DNA of 64,000 bases from Siphonodentalium dalli. Taxonomy: Eukaryota > Mollusca > Scaphopoda > Gadilida > Siphonodentaliidae. The notes below the pieces were generated by a model. That model searched no databases. It was given only the letters and a program-made list of their open reading frames with translations, and was not told where the DNA came from. The translations under genes and the position numbers were made by a program. Each line of letters begins with the position of its first letter. The stretch's first letter is position 1. Positions 35,125 through 43,867 of this stretch are shown here, one piece after another. Location of the stretch: NCBI GenBank assembly GCA_032622095.1, contig CP136067.1, forward strand, positions 59,957,893 to 60,021,892, written 5' to 3'.

Positions 35125-36067
35125 ATAATAGTTTTCCACGTTTCGGAGTAATAGTGCAAAACATTTGTCTTGCCGGTCACGGGGTTAATAATAACGATAC
35201 ATAGCGCGGGAAATTAGCGTATCTAAACTTGGCGCAAGTGAGTTGTTTACGAACACGTGACAGGTGGTTAGCCAATCAGGTATCGTAATTGGTTTGGAAG
35301 GTCACGTGTTCGTAGCGAAAATTTACTTCTAGCGTGACACTCGGTCTGTCAACTTTCTTAATAATTTTAATTATTAAAAATTATGTATTCATACGATGGT
35401 ATATAGTTGGAGAAAATTTTATAAATCAAAAGTCGGTTCTTCGAATTAATGGATTTAACCCCATCACGTCACATGTTTCGATTTAGGAACATTGGGTTGT
35501 TTATATTCATGTCATTTTTGAATGAAATATGTGTTTATGGTGAAATACATGTAGAATTATATATATACATTTGAAATCGTCGGGTGTCTCTGTCATGAGT
35601 TATTGGAAGAATGTTTGGTTTTCGAATATATAAAACATATATTCAATTTGAAAGTAAAATACGGGCGTAACAAACATAACTCGGCTTAGAGATTTTTCAT
35701 TGCGTATGTTTTTGTTTTCTCAAACTGTCTGATAAAAATTAAGAACAAATATAAACGTGTCATGACAGGGTCACATCACAATTTTAAATTATTGTATTAG
35801 GTTTTATTTTTTTCAAAACGAAATGAGGACCAGCATTTCACCCCGTAGATGGAGTTCGCACAGGTCCTGGTCACAGATTTCCGCCATGAATTAAAAAAGA
35901 TATACATAAAATGGCGGTTTTTTCTGGCCCGCGAATATGCCATTGTTACTGGGGACGCAATTTAAGGTGGTCAGGTCATACTTTGTAAATAAGTCGTCAT
36001 CAATAAATGGGGCTGAGTCGCTCGCGGCTGGTTTCCAAAAGTAGTTTTGGTGTTTGTTATTATTATT
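35125..36067. mobile_element. ~0.94 kb insertion nested in tandem unit 2
   Basis: Interrupts the Gag-like ORF after GCGTGGA (35118-35124), which recurs at 36068-36074, a candidate 7 bp target-site duplication. The right end has a short TTA repeat just before the duplication, reminiscent of a retroposon tail. The left part carries a palindromic E-box/CCAAT motif. A minus-strand frame (35891-36050) encodes NYFWKPAASDSAPFIDDDLF but is not recognised. Confidence 0.55.
35249..35313. promoter_or_regulatory. Symmetric E-box / CCAAT palindrome
   Basis: A perfect 13 bp inverted repeat (ACGAACACGTGAC at 35249-35261 and its complement at 35301-35313), each arm with a CACGTG E-box. It encloses CCAAT (35272-35276) and ATTGG (35288-35292), placed almost symmetrically around 35281. 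The arrangement resembles a bidirectional promoter or a dimer-binding site. Function is inferred only from motifs. Confidence 0.45.
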
Positions 36068-36585
36068 GCGTGGAGGGAAGACAGAGAAGAAGGCGACGGA
36101 TGTTACACCAGCCAGCTCCTCCCATGCAGTCGAGATCCCGACCCAGTCTGTCCAGGAGATGGAATCACCACCACCATCGCCTCTACGACCAGACGCGGAC
36201 ACCTCCGACTTCATCCCGAAGACTCCGGAATACAACGAGCCGGAGCCTGCCAATCCAATATCACCGGTAACCGAACAAGAAACAGATGCCACCAGACAAT
36301 GGAGAGAAAACTACAACTACATGAAAGAATCAGCTAAATATCGAGCCAGCGTAGACGAAACAATTAAGAAAGCAGAAGAGACTAGAATGAAAGCAAAGGC
36401 AATCTTAGACGAATTAGATCCACCGAAAAGTAAAAAAAAAAAAAAAAGAAGCTAAAAGCAACCAGCAAAAGCTAAACATCTCAACCTCACTTTGCCTCCG
36501 GTCAGCCTCCGCATCTGAGCAGCATCAACAGCCTCAAAAATCGATCTTCATCGAATATATCAAGAAAGGGTGAAGGGAATCGCAC

Positions 36586-36635
36586 AATGCGTTCCGACCA
36601 TCCTACCCGGCCTGCGGCCGGAAACTACACTACAC
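36586..36635 (+). other. Paired hairpins and ACTAC tail at the 3' end of unit 2
   Basis: CGCA-CAA-TGCG, then CCGGCC-TGC-GGCCGG, then AAACTACACTACAC at the junction with host sequence TTGATATG. A terminal stem-loop followed by a short tandem repeat is the 3' layout of stringent-type LINE/SINE pairs (for example the UnaL2 group). Confidence 0.55.
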
Positions 36636-38478
36636 TTGATATGTTCTATGTGTTCGAATCGTGCATGGAGTGCATATATTACGGTGTCTGTGCTGTTTCC
36701 GGTTCACTGATATGACATGATTCGAATACATGCATCCATTGAGTCAGAGAGACTGGTGAGATAGACAGATTAGATATATTGTGTAATTTTACTGGTCGCC
36801 ATGCTTTATTCAAATTTCATATCGAGAGTGCATTGGTTTGCACACATACTCGTATATATTAGGACGATAACAGACTTGTCTACCTTCAGTGTCTGTCTAG
36901 AGTTGTACGTGTACTTGTGTGGGATAACGTCCTTTCCATATTCGGAGACGAGGCTAGAGGGTATCCCAACTTGAAATTTACAACTGCATGCATCCCTCCG
37001 AAATGTCGAAGTATGGAAATTTCCGACCTAAAACCCCTTATTGTTGGTAATTTCGAAATTATGGCCATTTCAGTCAAAACAAAAAGTAGGAAAATATTCG
37101 ACGTTTGTTTAAACAAAAACTAGCTTCGCATTTAATACTGGTTTGAAAATCCAACTATAAGAACAATTTCAACCTATTCTGGTTTGAAATTTCCAACTGT
37201 TGTTAACTCAAGGAATGAAATTTTAAATATTGACCGTTTTACTAGTGTTGCGTTTATGTCACAATATTACAATGTCGTCAGGTGTTGTTGGAAAAAGAAA
37301 GGCCACATAGACACAATACTCAGGTCATACTCTCCCATGTAGTTCCGCATTACTTAGCCCTTTCTTTACTAAGTACTCATTGACGAGTAGCTCCCTTGGG
37401 AAATGCCCACATTATAGTACAAGATCGGTTGTTGAGGTTATTATCTGAACATTTCCCACCAATTAATATGAATCCTTATGCACTTGAAGTGTCTGTTTGC
37501 TGGCTATCGTCTGTTTATATTTCCTGAACATCCCACCCCGATTAATAATTCCCGTGTATAACCGAATGAGATAATACATTCAGTAAAGAAAGGGTTAACG
37601 GTCATGCACCACGAAGATCCGATTATATTACCATATTTACATATATAGGAGACAGGTTGTGGAGCAGAAGAGAGGTTCATTCCAATCAAACAAAAATTAT
37701 ATATCCCGTCTGCTTTACCCCAAGTGATATTTCCGTCAAATGAGGCAAAATTTATTCCACGAGGAGAGGACTTTTAAAAAATTCGACAGATAATGTCACC
37801 ATTGACCGAATTCACGTGAACATGCAAGGATGTGTCTTCTGCTATGTTCGTAATTATATGTTCCTTCTTATTCAAGAAATAGTAGGATTATATGATATCT
37901 ATGGATTATAAAATACACATATATATGTATAGTCTCATAACAATTTCATATTTAAATTTTTTGCTTCGTTAAATGTAGACGCTTTGCACAATAGTCTCTG
38001 TATTGCCGAAACACTAGCACATTTAGGCCAAAGTGCTGTGCATTAGTTGGAAAATGAAGCTTTACCCATGTAGCTATTGTTGTGGTCTTGTGATAGCACG
38101 TGAGCTGCATCTCCCAATCGCACAAACCACAAACGTAAAGCTTATTCTAGGATAGCAGGATTATGTAACGGAATAGTCAATATATTTTATTAAATGCCCA
38201 CACGTACAAGTTCAATGGACGTAGCTAGACGGTTCCCATGGGGCGCACCTTCAAATTTCCGGCCAACTGCACCCACCCCATTGAACCAAACATCAAACTC
38301 ACAGGTTCGCAGAATTCCATTTGCACCCCCTTGCAATATCCAACCTGACACACCCTAATATTGGAAAATTACCAACTATTACTGGTTGGGAAATCAAACA
38401 ATGAGAACAAATCCAACCTATATATGTTGTCAAATTAATGTTCAACTAATGCTGTGTCAGGCATGAAATTTCCAACTG
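36636..38478 (+). repeat. Segmental duplication, copy B, right part
   Basis: Near-identical to 18981-19021 joined to 25756-27578, without the 6.7 kb insertion. It includes a truncated copy of the composite repeat (about 38080-38478, minus strand). Confidence 0.9.
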
Positions 38479-38547
38479 CTGCACTTTCTGTATACAAGTT
38501 CATTTTAATTTTTGCCACCTCACCAGGGTCGGAATTGGAGGGTATTT
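38475..38547 (+). repeat. 73 bp segment copied from or shared with 30093-30165
   Basis: Exact copy of 30093-30165 fused to the end of duplication copy B with ACTG microhomology. Sequence on either side differs from the 30 kb locus. Confidence 0.85.
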
Positions 38548-38735
38548 GCTTCTTGCTGCGGTGGCATGCACCTCATTCGCAGTAGGCAAACACTTACTGT
38601 GCATGGGCAGATATTAATCTCACAAACCCTTCGTAAGCTTTTCAGCGGAATTACAGCATGCAAAAGTGTGTTGTAGGGGAGGGCTGACAGCCCTTTCATA
38701 TCTTCCCGGAATAAAACATCTACATCTACATCCCA
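38548..38735 (+). repeat. Possible SINE-like element
   Basis: A GC-richer ~190 bp block contains the hairpin GGGCTGACAGCCC, an AATAAA, and a terminal ACATCT tandem repeat before unrelated sequence. That is the shape of a short retroposon with a simple-repeat tail. No tRNA A/B boxes were clear, and there is only one copy in the window. Confidence 0.3.
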
Positions 38736-41076
38736 AACTCCAAACTTGTGGTGCTACCTCACTCTTATGTTCCTGAACTCCGTCGTCGCTTCCACGTCTA
38801 TTACAACCGGACGGGAGCTAGTTCCGATTGTTTTTTGGACCGCTTCCAACAATACCCGAATGTCCGAGAGTTTTTATTGGACAAATACACGCTAATTCCA
38901 TAAAACTAATGAACTTCATTGTACCTGGAATCTGCTTTAATATATGCTTGCTTATAAAATAGCGGAAAATTACCGAAACGTAAATCGTATATGTATTTCT
39001 TAGAAGCTACAGTGAAATCGCGTTTTGTTATATCATTGTAACTTTTTTTGTTATTTCACTGTAGCTTGTCGAATGACGCCATCACTTGGTAGCTGCTTGC
39101 TACCTATCAGCTGATCGGTGTCAGAAATTTGGGTCAACCAGGTTTGCTTTCCGTGTATTGTTTAACTTGTTGCGCTATTACAAATGAGAATGTTGCATAA
39201 TTTAGCAACTTTAAGCATTAATAAGGCGCATAATAAAATGAACGACTGCAGTGTTTGTTTGAATACCTGAAACATTTCATTTGTGTCTGGAAATAAATAT
39301 TGAAATTTCACTCGAGCAAGCCGCTCGTGAAAACTCGATATTTCTTTCCAGACACTCATGAGATATTTCGGCATTCAAACAAAAACAAAGGCCACGCCCA
39401 CAGCGGTAGTACCGCCAACAGGTAAAAAGACTTTATCCACATAAATATTGTCTCTTACCCGACATCGACTTCCGAAGTGAACATATCAGCACTTGCCCTT
39501 ATGTTAACTAGCTGAAACACTCATGTATATGAATCGTGCAAATTTTGATATTTTAAACAGATTTATTTAATTAAATATTTTTTTATTTTTTTTTCAGATT
39601 GAACTTTGTTTCTTTTAGATTGAAACTTTTAAATTGTTTTCTAATTTTTTTTTTATTTAATTTCTTTTTAAATTTAAATTTCATTGTTAGATTTTCTTTT
39701 TAGATTTTTAGATTCAAATATCTTTCACAGAAATTTAAAATTTTGAGAAAAACAATTTAAAAAGAATTAATTTTTTTTAATTTAAAAAATAAGGCCGTTA
39801 TAACGTCTGCCGGGGTAACCCGAGGCACCACACCACATTTGGTTGAAATCGGTCAAGTGCTCTGGAAGAAAAATTGCAAACCGAACAGACAGACAGATCC
39901 CTGAACTCTTCAATATATCTAAACCAGAGAACACACATTCGTTTGCCATTAAATGTGAAAATTATGACAAATGTCATGCTAAATGAAAAGCATTGTTATA
40001 ATCACGGATAAATTTATAACATCATGCCGCAAATATAAATCTCAGTATATTATGTTTTGACAAAAAGTTGTTTGAATATAGCCAATTTAACACTGAATGT
40101 ATGCATGGATATAAAAATTAGGGTGAAGAAAGATGGCAGAAGAATTTTCAATGCAGCCAATGGCCGACTCGGTCGCTGATTGGTCGAAAATATCCGCTAA
40201 TAATTATTTGATTGACAGCTGTGGAAAGGTCCCTATGACACCTGGTGCCTCAGTCTAGAAAAGGTGATGCCGAGTGGCATTTAATTTGGATTCATGATGT
40301 TCCAGGAGTGTGGTTGTGAATCTCGCCTCTATATACGCGGTCTCTCATCTGTGAACTCTAAAAACTGAGAGCGTCGTGCGATATTATCATAGCTGCTGGA
40401 AGGGACAGAATCACTCTAAATAAACCATCGAATCACTCCAACCAAACATGTAGCTTTCTCTTGCCTTAATACAGACCCGCATCTATTGAACTGCGAGTAA
40501 GTCTTACGAGGTCATGGTTGTGTTGCTTTCTGAAATATGACCGTTGGACATTCAAATTAAATAGTGCACATAGAGCGCACGACGTGTTAATCTTCACAAA
40601 CGTCTGGCATCCTAAATACTATAGATGACCGGCATCATGTAGTCCACTGATGCGGAAACCGTGTTGGTTAAAGTTTGAATACGTTGGAGTTTTCATATCA
40701 CGTATTGAACACGGACCTTCCGTTTGTGCAGCAACTGAACATGAATAGAAACCACGTGGATTTGTATTGTAATAATCTGACTGATTGTATTTGAAACGCC
40801 TTATACGTCAACAGTTATCCCATGCGGAAAATAACGTTTTTTTCATATCCTTAATAGGTATATCATTTTCCATTGTTATGTAATTGGTTTAAGAGGTTTT
40901 CATGTGAGCTCTGAATTTAAGTGCGTACAGTAATGCTGCGGATTTTCCACAAGTTTTTATGGGTCTCGCGACGTTTAACAATCTCGACAGTTGACTGCAC
41001 GGGCACTTACCCATATAAGTGGATATCAAGATGTCCCATTTGATTTGACACCATACAATTACTATCTGTATGTTCT
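38736..41076. other. Intergenic region with T-rich tract
   Basis: No gene recognised. 39570-39790 is an A/T low-complexity tract with many T runs. It is followed by GTCTGCCGGGGTAACCCG and an ACAGACAGACAG stretch typical of repeat ends. Confidence 0.4.
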
Positions 41077-41152
41077 ATAATATACAAAATAACCAATGAG
41101 ATCGAACATATGATTATGGGCGGCCATTCGGTCGGAAATTACATGAAATATA
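41077..41152 (+). repeat. 5' copy of a 76 bp target-site duplication
   Basis: Base-for-base identical to 48128-48203. It runs from ATAATATACAAAATAACC to TTACATGAAATATA. The neighbours differ on both outer sides, so the two copies bracket the LINE. Confidence 0.9.
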
Positions 41153-43713
41153 TCCCTCTTGATTATACGAATGGTCACATAACACCGAGTGTTGAAGATA
41201 TGCAGACGCAAACAATGGTCCTACAAACAACAGGTGTAGCTACTGCATCTGGAGACTCGTCCACGTGTACACATACTGTTGAATCAAAATCCATGTCTAG
41301 TGCAAAGGAACCAAGTTCATTCGCCAATAACAACGCAGGTATTCATGTTCGTCCAACAAAATCATCCTTCGACACATTTTCTGAACGAGTACGATCAGGA
41401 GCAGTGTCTCCATTCCTAATGTCGCACCTAAATCGCATGGTTACTGCCATACACAACACAACAAAAGATGAATTTGTTAAAAGGGTTGTTTCGTCATGTG
41501 ATGGATCGGAATCGATAATGGAAAGCTTACGGCAAACTGTATTTGGTGAAATTAAAATGCTAGCATTTCCTATGGTGTCTAGTTCGATCTTAAAGCGTCG
41601 AACAAATTCGGCAAAAGGGACAATCACAACCAAGTTGGCCACTGACATATATAACCTTCTGCAGTGCATTTTAGATGAGGATCCATACCACATAGAAGAA
41701 ATGTTGAGTTCCTCAAAGAGCACTAAACTACCTACAAAATCGCTCTCATCTCATCCGAATCCAGAAACAGTTAACAACAGCCAACTTCAAAATGATTGCA
41801 ATACAGCGAATGCATCGGAAACGAATTTCCCTCACAAAACTTATGGCGAACTTACTAGCATTGTCTCGTTACTGAAACAAACCTGCATGCGCATAGAAAC
41901 GGATCTTACGACAACACTACCTACGATCAACGGTCGCCTGGAGTCAATTGAAATATGCATGTCTGATGTTATGCGTCGACTGCAGGAAGTTGAGGACGCC
42001 GAAACCGTAACGCGACTATCATGTGAGCGAATAGAGAACGAGAAGTGTACCGGGGTAGTGCGTCTTAAGAGTGACATCAAACAGATGCGACAAGTCATTG
42101 ATGGCTTGTTTGACTTTGTCGGTGACATCACATCGAAATTCTCTTCCCAGGGTGGCCTCAACAACACACTGAAGGGAAGGATCAAATCTCTGGAAAAGGA
42201 CCTCACTTCCACCAAACAACACATTGAACAATCAGTTTGTGAGCATAAATGCGAGGAAAACTGGAAATCTGAACTGATTGGCTTCTCATCACACATGTAC
42301 GAGGAATTAAATAAATTCGCTTACAATGTGTTAAGAACGATACACTCGCCTTCATATTTCCAGAATATGGCGAACATGTCGTTAAACTCAGATCCAGCGA
42401 TGGCATGCTCGCCCATACCATTACCTTCTCCAGTACAAACTGATACGACAAATTCCGAGTCACATTTAAATCCTGAACTGAACAGTTTCAATGTTGGCAA
42501 TGGTGTTGACCCCAAGTATAAGGTATCAGAGATACGTGATGACTGCCAAAACTCTGTCTCGATAGACACCGTTATACTCGGGGCAAGTAATTGCGCCGGC
42601 ATCGAGCTGGATACATCCAACGTAAAGAACTTCTCCGTTAGCGGATCTAGCTATGGAAATATCAATGAGTTGTTAACTGTCGTTGAAAATGACCACAACG
42701 TTGGACGTGCTCTTGGATGTGTCAAAAATGTGATTGTACACTTGGGAACGAATGACATTTCGAAGAACAATTGCAATTCTAATACCGTCACACTCAGTAT
42801 TTTAGAAGCCATTCCTGTGATATCGAAAATGTTTCCAAATTCTAACCTGAAATTCTGCAGTATTCCTTTAAAAAAGGGCAGAGGTCTCTACACTAACAAT
42901 TACAACTGTTCTGTGAACATGGTGAATGACTTTATATTCCAAGTATGTGCGAGGAGGGATCAATGTGAATATATAGATATCTGCGAGAAATTTTCAAATA
43001 TTCATGGAGTGAAGAGTGAGCTTTACAGCAAACGAGACACCCGAGGCATCCACTTCAGTCCTGCGGGCAGAGCGGCTTTAAAGGTAGCCTTCTTGTCATT
43101 AATCGCCCCGATTAAACAGACCGTTCCTTCACAACTGACTAGATGTGATACAGCTCAATATAATCACATTGATAATAATGACTCATCTGCAGACTGCGAA
43201 GATAAATCGAAGTTCAATTCATCGCATATAAATCTGACCGCACGAGGTGCAAATCAAATGCACAGCCAATCAGTGGACCCCTCACACGACATAAGAGACA
43301 TTAGTCACGGTTGGTCAAAAGGGCCGATAAAAACTAAACGCATATTCGTGGGGAATCTCAACCCCGGCACGACGAGAGAGGATCTGGAAGATCGCCTGGA
43401 TATGTTTGACATCCGATTCTCAATTGTTAGGTTATTCCGGAGCCGGTCAGGAAATTCGATCTCGGCCAGAATTAACATACACATGGATGATGTGCCCTTG
43501 GTATTTGAGAATAATGTTTGGGAGCACCGTGCATTCTGTAGAAATTGGCTTTCTAAACGAAGCTTCAGTGAGATGGATTTTAGTAGGAGGCATGACCGCG
43601 ATGACCAGAACAGACGTCCTCTCGGAAGATCTAGCAGCCACAATGGTGACAAACGTGTTCTTAATTCCAATGTGCATGCCAACAGCATCGACGTCAGCGA
43701 ATTCGATTGTTAA
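41110..43713 (+). CDS. LINE ORF1 protein: coiled coil, SGNH/GDSL-like domain, RRM-like C-terminus
   Basis: An 867-codon open frame as it stands. The first 14 codons lie in the 76 bp target duplication, so the element's own start is probably Met at 41200 or further upstream in a longer relative. Layout: Ser/Thr-rich N-terminus; helical coiled-coil region about 245-385; SGNH-like domain about 485-675 with block I VILGASNC (Ser about 493), block III HLGTND (about 543) and block V RGIHFSPAG (His about 646); then a possible RRM about 743-815 starting RIFVGNLNPGTTREDLEDRL. In block V the usual Asp three residues before His is Arg; an Asp lies two further upstream. ORF1 proteins bind RNA and form the retrotransposition particle; the esterase role is unclear. 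Confidence 0.85.
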   Translation: MIMGGHSVGNYMKYIPLDYTNGHITPSVEDMQTQTMVLQTTGVATASGDSSTCTHTVESKSMSSAKEPSSFANNNAGIHVRPTKSSFDTFSERVRSGAVSPFLMSHLNRMVTAIHNTTKDEFVKRVVSSCDGSESIMESLRQTVFGEIKMLAFPMVSSSILKRRTNSAKGTITTKLATDIYNLLQCILDEDPYHIEEMLSSSKSTKLPTKSLSSHPNPETVNNSQLQNDCNTANASETNFPHKTYGELTSIVSLLKQTCMRIETDLTTTLPTINGRLESIEICMSDVMRRLQEVEDAETVTRLSCERIENEKCTGVVRLKSDIKQMRQVIDGLFDFVGDITSKFSSQGGLNNTLKGRIKSLEKDLTSTKQHIEQSVCEHKCEENWKSELIGFSSHMYEELNKFAYNVLRTIHSPSYFQNMANMSLNSDPAMACSPIPLPSPVQTDTTNSESHLNPELNSFNVGNGVDPKYKVSEIRDDCQNSVSIDTVILGASNCAGIELDTSNVKNFSVSGSSYGNINELLTVVENDHNVGRALGCVKNVIVHLGTNDISKNNCNSNTVTLSILEAIPVISKMFPNSNLKFCSIPLKKGRGLYTNNYNCSVNMVNDFIFQVCARRDQCEYIDICEKFSNIHGVKSELYSKRDTRGIHFSPAGRAALKVAFLSLIAPIKQTVPSQLTRCDTAQYNHIDNNDSSADCEDKSKFNSSHINLTARGANQMHSQSVDPSHDIRDISHGWSKGPIKTKRIFVGNLNPGTTREDLEDRLDMFDIRFSIVRLFRSRSGNSISARINIHMDDVPLVFENNVWEHRAFCRNWLSKRSFSEMDFSRRHDRDDQNRRPLGRSSSHNGDKRVLNSNVHANSIDVSEFDC

Positions 43714-43867
43714 ACGAACAAGAAGAGTAACTCTATTTTCAGCGCGAGCTTAATCTCTCTCTACGACCAATAAGTTAAAGTCTTTCTCCTATAACACTTA
43801 TTCTATATATTCTTCCATATACATTCTTGTCTATACATACCTGATAAGTTCATATACATTTCTTGAT

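Larger units (their letters stand above)
34856..36455 (+). pseudogene. Gag-like ORF of tandem unit 2, interrupted
   Basis: Homologous to 33882-34640. The first part (34856-35124) reads through LDAMHVTPCLSWSLHAHKGG and KKKKKTPSRKKRDAERLAAW. It is then broken by the insertion at 35125-36067. The second part (from about 36075) resumes in another frame with DADTSDFIPKTPEYNEPE and ends in a coiled-coil-like stretch and a poly-Lys tail at 36455. The acidic Ser-Asp repeat of unit 1 is missing. Conserved blocks against a diverged background suggest the family was under protein-level selection before this copy was broken. Confidence 0.6.
33808..36635 (+). mobile_element. Insertion of two head-to-tail Gag-only retroposon-like units
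   Basis: Present in duplication copy B and absent from copy A (empty site at 18980/18981). Unit 1 is 33808-34790, about 0.98 kb. Unit 2 is 34791-36635 including a nested ~0.94 kb insertion. Each unit starts with TACAATTCACA, has a ~250-codon ORF, and ends with two short hairpins and CCGGAAAC. Unit 2 ends in a short ACTAC repeat. No RT, integrase or clear target-site duplication is seen. The structure suggests a non-autonomous retroposon mobilised by a partner LINE that recognises its 3' stem-loop; this is inference. Confidence 0.65.

Noticed and set aside
33808-36635. Hammerhead-ribozyme retrozyme or Penelope-like tandem
   Set aside because: The CTGATGA...GAAA hammerhead core was not found near either unit end, and no RT or GIY-YIG domain is encoded.
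33808-36635. Helitron-type 3' end (hairpin then CTRR)
   Set aside because: A terminal hairpin is present, but the ends lack CTRR and the insertion is not between A and T.
41343-43688. Minus-strand frames under LINE ORF1
   Set aside because: Antisense shadows of the 867-codon ORF.
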